A DNA stretch of 64,000 nucleotides from a virus. The notes beneath the pieces were generated by a model, which was not told the origin of the DNA, did no database searches, and worked only from the letters and a program-made list of their open reading frames with translations. The stretch is taken from the IMG/VR virus record IMGVR_UViG_3300035070_002905, positions 108,111-172,110 of that record. One strand, written 5' to 3'. The position numbers were made by a program, and so were the translations under genes. Below are positions 55,799 to 63,518 of the stretch, one piece after another. Each line of letters begins with the position of its first letter. The stretch's first letter is position 1.

Positions 55799-55846
55799 AA
55801 CAGACAAACCTGTTATAATTAAAGTGTAGGGAATGGATTACTCTAC
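55791..55846 (+). promoter_or_regulatory. early promoter with 5' stem-loop before SSB
   Basis: TTCAAT (55791-55796), 17-bp spacer, TATAAT (55814-55819), TAAAGTGTA, then GTAGGG pairing with CTCTAC (55826-55831 and 55841-55846, one G-U pair) around a 9-base loop. It drives the SSB gene. Confidence 0.75.
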
Positions 55847-55874
55847 ATCGGACATAATACTAAAGGAGCAACAC

Positions 55875-56522
55875 ATGCTAGACTACACTATCGACGCGCA
55901 AGGTAATGTTAAATTTGACAAAGGTCTATTCGTAACATCGGAATTCGGTGCATTCGAATGGGCTCACCTGATTGAACCTGATACTAAGTTCAACGATATG
56001 GGTGACTTCAAAGTTAACGTAGCCGTGAAAGCCGATGCTGCAGAAGCTCTCGTTAAACAAGTTACTGACCTGAAGGAATGGGCAGTAGGCGTTTATAAAG
56101 AAGCTGCTGAGCAAAGCAAGAAGCCTGGCAAGAAAGCTAAAGTCGTTAAGGTGAGCGACATCGACCCGTTCGAGGAACTAGAGAGCGGTGACATTCAGTT
56201 CAAGCCTAAGCGTAAAGCTGGCTATGTGAAGGATAATGGTGAGATCGAGAAGTTTGAAGTTAATCTCTTCGACGCTCGTGGTAAAGCAATTGAAGGTGAT
56301 CCGAATATCGGTAACGGTACGATCGGTCGCTTCCGTGCAACTCTGCTGCCATACAATATGGCGACTTCGGGTGTAGGCATTCAGATGCGTCTATTCGATG
56401 TGCAGATTAAAGAACTTGTCAAGTACGATGGTGGTGGCACAGGCTACGACGATGTATCTGGTGATGAAGGTCAACCTGGTGTAGGCGGTTACGACGACGC
56501 TGGTGCAGGTTACCAAGTATAA
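55875..56522 (+). CDS. single-stranded DNA-binding protein, T7 gp2.5-like
   Basis: 215 aa from ATG 55875 (AAAGGAG upstream); an upstream ATG at 55833 is in the promoter leader. The fold order is that of gp2.5: an N-terminal OB region (FEWAHLIEPDTKFNDMGDFKVNVAV), a helical insert with DLKEWAVGVYKEAAEQSKK, then FKPKRKAGYVKDNGEIEKFEV, VNLFDARGKAIEGDPNIGNGT and ATLLPYNMATSGVGIQMRLFDVQI, and a disordered C-terminus with acidic residues (GGYDDAGAGYQV). The tail binds replication partners in known members. Driven by its own strong promoter and ended by a strong terminator, as expected for an abundant protein. Confidence 0.82.
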   Translation: MLDYTIDAQGNVKFDKGLFVTSEFGAFEWAHLIEPDTKFNDMGDFKVNVAVKADAAEALVKQVTDLKEWAVGVYKEAAEQSKKPGKKAKVVKVSDIDPFEELESGDIQFKPKRKAGYVKDNGEIEKFEVNLFDARGKAIEGDPNIGNGTIGRFRATLLPYNMATSGVGIQMRLFDVQIKELVKYDGGGTGYDDVSGDEGQPGVGGYDDAGAGYQV

Positions 56523-56542
56523 TCCCTTAGGGGAATCTAACA

Positions 56543-56569
56543 GGCAGCCTTCGGGCTGCCTATTTTTTT
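56543..56569 (+). terminator. Rho-independent terminator with UUCG loop
   Basis: GGCAGCC-TTCG-GGCTGCC (56543-56560) plus TATTTTTTT. It ends the SSB transcript. Confidence 0.92.
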
Positions 56570-56584
56570 AGCTGGGAGAAAGAC

Positions 56585-57001
56585 ATGAAAGTAAAAAGCA
56601 CAAGTTGGCACTACCGTTTTAACGTTTGGATGAAAGGCTCTTGGGATACTAAGCACAAGAAAGACCTATGTTCGTACTTCTGGTTTACTGTACGTAACGT
56701 ACTAGCGGCCTTGATCATGGCAACACTAGGCGTAGCCATGGCGGTAATGGGTCCATACGCGCTAGGTGCAATCCCTATGGAGATCATGGGCTTCACTCCT
56801 GAAGGCTGGGCAGCTCTAGGTGCATGGGGTATCGGTGCGGTATTCGTCTTCATCATCGGTGGTGCTACTGTCGGCTGTGCCATCCTACATGATATGTGGG
56901 TATCTCGTGATCGTCCGCAGAAAGCGCCGGGTCTAGTTAAGTCTTACTACCAGGCTAACGTGAAAGAAAAAGTATGTCCGTTCATTGAGTTCGAGGATTA
57001 A
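56585..57001 (+). CDS. two-TM membrane protein of a common phage type
   Basis: 138 aa. SWHYRFNVWMKGSWDTKHKKDLCSYFWFTVRNV is a start seen in uncharacterised membrane proteins of other large phages (WHYR ... LCxYFW). Two helices follow (LIMATLGVAMAVMGPYALGAI and ALGAWGIGAVFVFIIGGATVGCAI), then a soluble tail (CPFIEFED). Distinct from the array family. Ribosome site GGGAG. Function unknown. Confidence 0.55.
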   Translation: MKVKSTSWHYRFNVWMKGSWDTKHKKDLCSYFWFTVRNVLAALIMATLGVAMAVMGPYALGAIPMEIMGFTPEGWAALGAWGIGAVFVFIIGGATVGCAILHDMWVSRDRPQKAPGLVKSYYQANVKEKVCPFIEFED

Positions 57002-57003
57002 TT

Positions 57004-57177
57004 ATGGGTACAGACGAGATTCTACGCCAAGCGATGCTGGATGATGTGAACCCGCTGGCTATTCTACTGATACTGGAAGTACTAAGAACACTGGATAGCT
57101 CAACGGATCTCGCTCTTCTCACCCGTGGTATTCCTTCAGAGTATCTGGAGCAGGCACTTGAACATAACTATTACTGA
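57004..57177 (+). CDS. small hydrophobic-helix protein
   Basis: 57 aa (MGTDEILRQAMLDDVNPLAILLILEVLRTLD...). Two bases after the previous stop and overlapping the next gene by 20 bases. Helical, with an ILLILEVL stretch; not a clear membrane protein. Unknown. Confidence 0.45.
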   Translation: MGTDEILRQAMLDDVNPLAILLILEVLRTLDSSTDLALLTRGIPSEYLEQALEHNYY

Positions 57178-57415
57178 TTCCCATTGGGATCCGGAAGACC
57201 TACTTACTCTCTACGAAGATGAGCCGGTAGAATTCTTTCCAAATCAAGACCTTAGTCAACTGATGGTTGCTATAGGTGCGTATCCTTCTACTAGTAAGGC
57301 AAGGAATGCCGGACGAGTAGGAGATATTCCTCCAGGGTGGACGGAGTATAAAGCTAACAAAATCATAGGGATAGTATACATATGGAATCCAACGGAGCCA
57401 AGGACTGGCATGTAA
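57158..57415 (+). CDS. small hypothetical protein with TTG start
   Basis: 85 aa. TTG at 57158 has GGAG seven bases upstream, better than the GTG at 57125, which has no ribosome site. Sequence MNITITDSHWDPEDLLTLYEDEPVEFF ... ARNAGRVGDIPPGWTEYKANKIIG, a pattern with PPGWTEYK near the C-terminus. It overlaps the nuclease gene by 34 bases. Confidence 0.5.
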   Translation: MNITITDSHWDPEDLLTLYEDEPVEFFPNQDLSQLMVAIGAYPSTSKARNAGRVGDIPPGWTEYKANKIIGIVYIWNPTEPRTGM

Positions 57416-58224
57416 CACCATGGTCGACTAGTAAGTTAAAGATGCTGGACAAATGTCCACTGCAATGGTACTTACAGTATCACCTTAAGTTAGATCACGA
57501 GGATAAGAACGATACGGTTGCACGAGATCAGGGTACTACTCTTCACGCTATATTCGAATGGATGATGGAAGGTTATACCATCCAGGAAGCCTATGATAAA
57601 GCGGAAGATTTCTACCTTGATATCGTGAAGCCGGAGAACTGGGATCTTGTCCGAGATAACTTAAAGAACGTCCATAAGTTCAACCGTATGATGCACGACC
57701 GTGAAGAGGCAACGCCTATGCGTTACGTCGTCCCGGAGATGAAGCTGGCTATTAACCGTGACTACGAGCCGGTAGACTTCTTCGCCGATGATGCTTACTT
57801 CCGAGGGGTAGTGGATTATACTCAACGAACCGTGGACAATAAGTCTGTAGTGATTGACTATAAGAAGGGCGGTGCAGGTTTCCTAACGAGATACCACACT
57901 CCACAGCTTAATGGTTACTTGGTACTAGACTACTTTGCGAATGAACCATTTGACTTCGGTAGTAGTTACATCTACTATGTCGAAGCAGGTGAGTTAAGCC
58001 GAGGCCCGCAGATCGGCGGCGATATGATTGAGTCTCATACTCGTCCATGGTTAGACAACTCGATTCAGACTACGATTGACACCGTATTCGATGACGGTCT
58101 GTTTAAACATAAGCGTGGCAACCACTGTAAATACTGCAAATACGCAGATCTCTGTAAAGGTGGCAAGCGCGGCACTGCCGGTGAACTTGTCAAATATGCT
58201 GAAGAATCAAAGGAACTACTATAA
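57382..58224 (+). CDS. PD-(D/E)XK nuclease, Cas4/RecB-like with Fe-S type cysteines
   Basis: 280 aa. Start KCPLQWYLQYHLK (C25), the GTTLHAIFE region near 52-60, VVDYTQR with D145, VIDYKKGG (D159, K161) and a later QLNGYLVL helix form the nuclease core. The C-terminal HCKYCKYADLC gives three cysteines (about 249, 252 and 258) that with C25 make a probable four-cysteine iron-sulphur site. In phages such enzymes process DNA ends during recombination and replication. One base overlap with the next gene. Confidence 0.85.
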   Translation: MESNGAKDWHVTPWSTSKLKMLDKCPLQWYLQYHLKLDHEDKNDTVARDQGTTLHAIFEWMMEGYTIQEAYDKAEDFYLDIVKPENWDLVRDNLKNVHKFNRMMHDREEATPMRYVVPEMKLAINRDYEPVDFFADDAYFRGVVDYTQRTVDNKSVVIDYKKGGAGFLTRYHTPQLNGYLVLDYFANEPFDFGSSYIYYVEAGELSRGPQIGGDMIESHTRPWLDNSIQTTIDTVFDDGLFKHKRGNHCKYCKYADLCKGGKRGTAGELVKYAEESKELL

Positions 58225-58952
58225 TGCGCAATGAATACAGCTTCTACCTAAACGCTAACGGCCTACTAGAACTTAAGAACCCAGTGTTCGACGATGTATC
58301 TGGTTTCCTTGCGGTAAGCACCTCTGGTCTGAAATCGCTATTCACAAAACGTCAACGTGAATACAATGGCCTTGATCGTGAACTAGACGATGGCAGCACC
58401 TACGTGTTCACACGTGGTAACGAAGTGTACCTATCTAACCCTAGCCTAGGCGACTACATCCCAGAAGGCTGTGAGTTCGTCAGTAAGTCTGTAGACCAGC
58501 TACTACAGCGTTACTCTGGTCGTAAGGTAGTACAGAAGGCTACTCTGGTATCACTGAATCCAGATAACATCTTCGTGAACGAGAAGTTCCAACACGCTAC
58601 ATCACGTAGTTCTCTATACCGCGGCAGCATCCTCAAGTCTTGCCCGGGCTGGGATATAGCTCACCGCAATGAAGATGAGCACTACGTATCGATCGACTTC
58701 GAAGACGGCATCAAGACCGTTCAAGAGAATACCGTAATCATGGCCAGCCAGACTATCCCAGCGGTAGTTATTAAAGGTGCTACTAAGTTCACCGTAGAAG
58801 CGGAAGGTGCCGTAGCGGTAGCCGTAGGCGAAACTCTACTACAGCTAGAAGACGGTAAGTACATCTGGGAAGGCGAAGAGCTTCCAGGTGAAGTAACTCT
58901 AACTATTGCTGTAGGTAACACTCCAGTACGCGAGGTAAAAATGTATGTATGA
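58224..58952 (+). CDS. hypothetical replication-region protein
   Basis: 242 aa, beta-rich (YSFYLNANGLLELKNPVFDDVSGFLAVST ... YYVFTRG-like strands) with no known domain. The last 60 residues (FTVEAEGAVAVAVGETLLQLEDGKYIWEGEELPGEV) look like an immunoglobulin-like repeat. It is located between nuclease and RNase HI genes and overlaps the latter by eight bases. A fibre-like role is unlikely here; possibly a processivity-related or structural factor. Confidence 0.4.
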   Translation: MRNEYSFYLNANGLLELKNPVFDDVSGFLAVSTSGLKSLFTKRQREYNGLDRELDDGSTYVFTRGNEVYLSNPSLGDYIPEGCEFVSKSVDQLLQRYSGRKVVQKATLVSLNPDNIFVNEKFQHATSRSSLYRGSILKSCPGWDIAHRNEDEHYVSIDFEDGIKTVQENTVIMASQTIPAVVIKGATKFTVEAEGAVAVAVGETLLQLEDGKYIWEGEELPGEVTLTIAVGNTPVREVKMYV

Positions 58953-59397
58953 GATTGGAACTGATGGATCATGCGTTCCGAACCCTGGTGCCGGTGGCTG
59001 GGGTGTATCAATCTTCAAGGACGGAGTAGAAGTAGGAGGCCTTAAAGGAGGTCTCCCTGAGACAACCAATAACCGTATGGAGCTTACTGCTTTTATACGT
59101 GCTCTACAGATCATCGAAGAGAACGATATCGAACCCGAGGTAGTCTGGCTTGACAGTCAGTACGTCCTTAACGGTTGCCAGAGTCATCTCCGCTCGTGGA
59201 TCATCAACAACTGGAAGACCTCTGCAAAGAAACCCGTTAAGAATCAAGACCTTTGGGAGGTAGTCGCCCAGCATCGTCATGTATGGCGTGACTTAAATAT
59301 GCAATGGACTAAGGGTCATGAGACTCATGAAGTCAACATTGCAGCCGATCGTCTGGCTACCGAAGGACGTGAGGATGCAATACTAGGAGATTGGTAA
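58945..59397 (+). CDS. rnhA: ribonuclease HI
   Basis: 150 aa, full-length RNase HI. Catalytic residues: D7 in TDGSCVPNPGAGGWG, E46 in NNRMELTAFIRAL, D70 in WLDSQYVLNG and D135 in NIAADRLA, with TKGHETHEVN before it. It degrades RNA in RNA-DNA hybrids, here removing primers during DNA replication. Lies immediately upstream of the primase-helicase with TAATG overlap. Confidence 0.95.
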   Translation: MYEIGTDGSCVPNPGAGGWGVSIFKDGVEVGGLKGGLPETTNNRMELTAFIRALQIIEENDIEPEVVWLDSQYVLNGCQSHLRSWIINNWKTSAKKPVKNQDLWEVVAQHRHVWRDLNMQWTKGHETHEVNIAADRLATEGREDAILGDW

Positions 59398-62204
59398 TGT
59401 CGATATATCAACTGGTCAAGGAAAAGACCGTCTTTCTCGATGTGCTTGAGCACTACATCGGGCCACTTGAGAAGTGTGGTGATTACACCTATACCACCGA
59501 GGAAGACGAGTGTCCACTTCACGGTGGGCATGGATGCTTCCGTATTAAGGATGACGGTGAGGAGCAGTTCGTTAACTGCTTCGGTAACTGTGAGTTCGAT
59601 GAGTGGCCTTGTGATATCATCGAGTTTGTTCGTCGCTACAAAGAACTGGAGACTCCCCGTGAAGCCGTAGAGTTAATCGCTAAGGACTTCAATGTAGATC
59701 TACCAAAACCTAATCCCGTACAGCTTATAATGAACTTCGCAGCAGGGTACTATCATCGTATCTATGAGATGGACATTAGTAAGCACGTTCGATTGGGTAA
59801 ACGTTCACCTGCAGAATTCCAGGTTGAAGTACGTGATCATCATCCCGATTCACTTAAAGCGATGCGAGTGGGTTGGTCTGATGGTCGACTATGGGAAGCC
59901 CTTGATTCTGAAGGGTTTACTAAGGAAGAGGTCCTGGCGTCGGGTCTGGTCTCAGAGGATAAGCGTAACGGCAATCTACGTGACTTCCTACCGGACGGCT
60001 CGTTCATCTACCCGCACTACTGGGAGGGACGAGTAAGTCGATTCACCTTTAAGCATATGCCTGAAGGTAATCGCAAGCGTCTGGAATTCCAGATGAAGAA
60101 GATGAACTGGATCAACGGAGTCGAATGGCTTATCGTAGGTTCAGGTGCACCGTATGCGATTGTTGAGGGTGAGAATGATCTAGCCAGTATCCTAGATACA
60201 GACTGGCCGGGCACTGTACTATGCTGTAACGGTAGTATCAGTCGCGGTCAGATCGAATGGCTGGTAGATAACATCCCTAACGAAGAGATCCATACGTTCT
60301 TCGATGCCGATCCTGCCGGTGAGAAGTATACAGACAAGCTCTGGAAGCCTTTCATTACCGGTAAGCTGACGAACCTTCACCAGTGGGCTCTGCCGGAAGG
60401 CGATGTAGATGCCTGGCTGTGTGGCGGTAAGACGCTGGAAGATCTACGTGAGCTACAGCCGCCTGAGCGTGAGGCGGTGATCGATGTAGTAGAGCGTGCC
60501 CAGGCAGATATCGTCGAAGAGACTGGTGTGTACAAGATCATTAAGATCAGTAAGGACGGGGAGACTGAGACCCGCGTACCGATCTCTGACTTTACCATCA
60601 AGCTTCTATACGTTAAGGTCCTGGACGATGAACGCTGTCGTGTCATCAAGATCCGTCGTCGTGACGGCCGCTGGTCTAAGCCGGTAGTCGTTAACTCAGA
60701 GGCAAAGGTTAGCCTGCGCCACTGGAAGATCCTGGTAGCTAATGCTGTAGATGCATCCTTTATCGGTAACGAGGGAGATCTAGCTGCCATGTGGGACTAC
60801 GTCTATGCCAATCAACGTGAGGCAGAGGTAGAGGTTCCAGGATACGTAGGCGATATCGGTAACGGCTGGCTGTTCGGTGATACCTACGTCTCGCACGATG
60901 GTGACATTGAAGGTGATGAAGATAACATCATGTGGCTTAACGAGAAGAAGACCAAGGGCATCTCGCCTAAGAGTCTGACTAGCTCGCTGGGTTCTACTAA
61001 CGCGGCTGCGGATATCCCTAAGGTATTCAAAGGTCGTGAGATGGCTAGCTTCCAATCTTCTGTATGTCACTCGCTGGCGGATATCTTTAAGAGTCCAGGT
61101 CACGCCCTTATGATCATGGGTTGGCTACGCAGCTGTGCGTATTCAATGCCGATGTTCTACGAGGCTGGCGTCAAGCACTTTCCGTTTCTACTCCTCTGGG
61201 GTCGTCATGGTAAAGGTAAGTCGACCGTCGTGAACTGGGGTCTGTCGATGTACGACATGGCTGATAAAGGTACAACTACTGTAGGGCAGCTACGCTCCGG
61301 CGTAGGTATCGAGCGTAAGCTTGCATACTACCGCGGCCTTCCGTATTGTATCGATGAGCTGCGTGCCGATCGACAGGCGATGGAGTATTCTCGTACATGG
61401 CGTGGTTGGTATAACCGCATCAGTCGTGTTAAAGGTACCCGTAAATCTGAAGAGATCATCCAGGTTCCACTTAATGCATGCCTATTCTTCTCCGGTCAGG
61501 ATACCTTTACGGATCCGGCCATGCGTTCACGTTGTATCGGTATTAAGTTCCCGAAGAATGCAGGTGATGATGCGGCTTATACATGGATGGAAGATAACAC
61601 CGAGTATCTACCTACCCTAGGCTATGAGTGGATCCGAGAGGCGATGGAGTCCGACATCGAAGAGATCAAGGATAACATCGACGAGCTTAAGGGTACGCTG
61701 CGCTCACAGACTCCTCCCGGTATCTCATCCCGTCACATTGCTAATACAGCCATGAGCGGATACTTCGCTATGGAAATGGCCGAGGCTTACTTCCCTGAAT
61801 ACGACTTTGTCGAGTTCATGTTGGATATGCTAGCCGAGGAACATGTAGAAGCTAATGAGGCTGACATGACGAATACCTTCTGGGAGAGTATCGCAGGTCT
61901 ACAGGTCGGTGATCGTCCGCCGCTTAACGGTAACCACCTCCAGGTTAAAGATGGTAATCTACACATCTGGTATCCCGAGGTATTCCGTGTCGTACTGGGC
62001 TCTGCCCGTGGCGATATGCGAGAGGGCTTCTCTAAAGGCGCCGTCCAGGATGCTCTAAAGGAAGAACCGTACTACGTCGGTATGCGCCAGCTCCGCCTGG
62101 GTGCTACCAACACACCACGTCGTTGCCTGACTTTCCGAGTCGATGGTGATGATGTACCTGATGCAATTAAAGAAGTCGCCGAGACTTCAAGGAATGTATA
62201 CTAA
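59397..62204 (+). CDS. primase-helicase (zinc, Toprim and D5-like ATPase domains)
   Basis: 935 aa from ATG 59397. The N-terminus has a zinc-binding set: ECPLHGGHGCF and FVNCFGNCEFDEWPC (residues about 40-75). Toprim motifs follow: YAIVEGENDLAS (about 254-265) and FFDADPAGEKY (about 301-311). Then an uncharacterised middle and an ATPase domain with Walker A WGRHGKGKST (about 600-609) and Walker B LPYCIDEL (about 647-654), and FSGQDTF...RSRCIGIKFP like D5/DUF927 phage helicases. It would both prime and unwind at the fork. The middle part, VSDFTIKLLY-type, may be a hinge. Confidence 0.88.
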   Translation: MSIYQLVKEKTVFLDVLEHYIGPLEKCGDYTYTTEEDECPLHGGHGCFRIKDDGEEQFVNCFGNCEFDEWPCDIIEFVRRYKELETPREAVELIAKDFNVDLPKPNPVQLIMNFAAGYYHRIYEMDISKHVRLGKRSPAEFQVEVRDHHPDSLKAMRVGWSDGRLWEALDSEGFTKEEVLASGLVSEDKRNGNLRDFLPDGSFIYPHYWEGRVSRFTFKHMPEGNRKRLEFQMKKMNWINGVEWLIVGSGAPYAIVEGENDLASILDTDWPGTVLCCNGSISRGQIEWLVDNIPNEEIHTFFDADPAGEKYTDKLWKPFITGKLTNLHQWALPEGDVDAWLCGGKTLEDLRELQPPEREAVIDVVERAQADIVEETGVYKIIKISKDGETETRVPISDFTIKLLYVKVLDDERCRVIKIRRRDGRWSKPVVVNSEAKVSLRHWKILVANAVDASFIGNEGDLAAMWDYVYANQREAEVEVPGYVGDIGNGWLFGDTYVSHDGDIEGDEDNIMWLNEKKTKGISPKSLTSSLGSTNAAADIPKVFKGREMASFQSSVCHSLADIFKSPGHALMIMGWLRSCAYSMPMFYEAGVKHFPFLLLWGRHGKGKSTVVNWGLSMYDMADKGTTTVGQLRSGVGIERKLAYYRGLPYCIDELRADRQAMEYSRTWRGWYNRISRVKGTRKSEEIIQVPLNACLFFSGQDTFTDPAMRSRCIGIKFPKNAGDDAAYTWMEDNTEYLPTLGYEWIREAMESDIEEIKDNIDELKGTLRSQTPPGISSRHIANTAMSGYFAMEMAEAYFPEYDFVEFMLDMLAEEHVEANEADMTNTFWESIAGLQVGDRPPLNGNHLQVKDGNLHIWYPEVFRVVLGSARGDMREGFSKGAVQDALKEEPYYVGMRQLRLGATNTPRRCLTFRVDGDDVPDAIKEVAETSRNVY

Positions 62205-62797
62205 TGGCAATCTCTGATAAAGAGGTTATGGTGGACATTGAGGCCCTCGGGGCCTCTGATGCTTTCAACATAACGCAAACCGATTGTGTGATCATCTCGA
62301 TCGGCGCAAAGATCTTCAAGCAGAATGGTGATGTAGAGAAGGACGATCTCCCTGAGATGCAAGTCTTCCTCGAGCTCGACCAGCCTGATCGTAAGTCCTA
62401 TCCAGACACCGTCGAATGGTGGAAGGAGCAGGACCAGGAGGCGATCGACTCGGCCTTCCGTAAAGAGGGTCGTGTGGATATCGCTAAGGGTCTATGGGCC
62501 CTGCACGATTTCCTAGTCGATCATAAGCCTCGCAAGTTCTGGGCTAACCCGCCGTCGTACGATGAGGAAATCCTCAAGCACGCCTTCCGTCAATACGAGA
62601 TCCCCTGGCCGGTCAACCATTGGAATGTCCATAACAGTCGATCGGTCGAGGCGTTTTTCTACGGGAGAAACACTCGAAAGGTAGGTGAAGTTAACTGGAT
62701 TGACGATGGTTCACCCAAGCATGAAGCTCTGTTTGACTGCAAACTACAGATCAAAATGCTTCAAAACTGTCGTCGAGACCTCCGAGCTACTCGCTAA
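62204..62797 (+). CDS. DnaQ-like 3'-5' exonuclease
   Basis: 197 aa, overlapping the primase gene end at TAATG. MVDIEALG gives the first D-x-E pair (D11/E13), FWANPPSYDEEILKHAF the second acidic motif and PKHEALFDCKLQI the third (HxxxxD). This order fits the Rv2179c-like branch of DEDDh exonucleases. Probably a repair or proofreading enzyme for the phage replisome. Confidence 0.8.
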   Translation: MAISDKEVMVDIEALGASDAFNITQTDCVIISIGAKIFKQNGDVEKDDLPEMQVFLELDQPDRKSYPDTVEWWKEQDQEAIDSAFRKEGRVDIAKGLWALHDFLVDHKPRKFWANPPSYDEEILKHAFRQYEIPWPVNHWNVHNSRSVEAFFYGRNTRKVGEVNWIDDGSPKHEALFDCKLQIKMLQNCRRDLRATR

Positions 62798-63133
62798 ATG
62801 CTACAAAAATACAAAATGATACAAGGTTTGCTACACGATAAACCCAGGCCCCATAAGGGTTTGTGCCATTTTGTAGCATTGTAGCAAAATATTCCGGTTA
62901 TATACACATACTACTGGAGAGAGTAACATTATTATACACAACTATACACTAAACGAGATTTTATTTATTTATATATAAGACCATCTATAAATATCTATTT
63001 CTCCTATAGTGTATATCTAAATCCCCCGCTACATGCTACAATGCTACAAATCGTCCTGAAGCCAATACTGGCGGGGCTTTACCGTGTAGCAAAGCATGTA
63101 GCAACCTGTATCAATGTAGCAAAAGGAAATACC
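62798..63133. other. candidate replication origin: iterons, AT-rich core and DnaA-type boxes
   Basis: 336 bp without a gene. Nine exact heptamers TGCTACA or its complement TGTAGCA: forward at 62799, 62829, 63034 and 63042; reverse at 62872, 62880, 63085, 63097 and 63115. Three more differ by one base. They flank an AT-rich centre (62900-63020) with TTATACACA (62932-62940), an exact match to the E. coli DnaA box consensus, a one-mismatch ATATACACA (62900-62908) and TATAGTGTATA. Such iteron plus AT-rich plus DnaA-box composition is the hallmark of replication origins. Position after the primase-helicase and exonuclease genes supports it. Confidence 0.7.
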
Positions 63134-63274
63134 ATGGAAGAGATGCACCTAGACAAAAACACCGCTCGTAAAACTCGTCGTGAGAAATCAGAGAAGGCTC
63201 GTGCTAAACGTTCGCTCCGTAAGGATGTGAATAAGCGTGAGCATGACAAGGGATATCATGGCCACTACGAGTAA
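63134..63274 (+). CDS. small basic hypothetical protein
   Basis: 46 aa from ATG 63134 (AAAGGAAATACC upstream). A longer in-frame reading from 63041 runs through the iterons and was rejected. Very basic (ARKTRREKSEKARAKRSLRKDVNKREHDK), probably nucleic-acid binding. Its position beside the origin-like repeats is suggestive only. Overlaps the next gene by 17 bases. Confidence 0.5.
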   Translation: MEEMHLDKNTARKTRREKSEKARAKRSLRKDVNKREHDKGYHGHYE

Positions 63275-63509
63275 GCTAGAAGCGTTTCGTAAAGCTAAGC
63301 GCGCGGACATGACTGAACCCTGGAAGGCGTTACATAGATTACTAGAACCGATCGAATGGAGTTGGTCGTCTAGTGTGAGCGCCCGACAGAACTTAGTCTA
63401 TAAGCGCAGATCAGAGGTAGCCTTAGTGCTACCTTTTTTAGTGGGTACTATGAGGGAGCTAGCCAGCGAGTGGATGCGGGAGGAGCGCCACTCTGGTCTA
63501 TGGGATTAA
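63258..63509 (+). CDS. small hypothetical protein
   Basis: 83 aa from ATG 63258 (AAGGGATATC upstream). Basic N-terminus and Trp-rich centre (SKLEAFRKAKRADMTEPWKALHRLLEPIEWSWSSSVSARQN) with a helix (VALVLPFLVGTMRELASEWMREER). Unknown function; nine bases before the ligase gene. Confidence 0.45.
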   Translation: MATTSKLEAFRKAKRADMTEPWKALHRLLEPIEWSWSSSVSARQNLVYKRRSEVALVLPFLVGTMRELASEWMREERHSGLWD

Positions 63510-63518
63510 GGAGGATCC

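Noticed and set aside
63041-63133. Longer N-terminus of the 46-aa basic protein
   Set aside because: It would be encoded by the TGTAGCA repeats themselves; ATG 63134 has a good ribosome site.
62798-63133. CRISPR or attachment site reading of the heptamer repeats
   Set aside because: Heptamers in both orientations with irregular spacing; no spacer structure, integrase or tRNA end.
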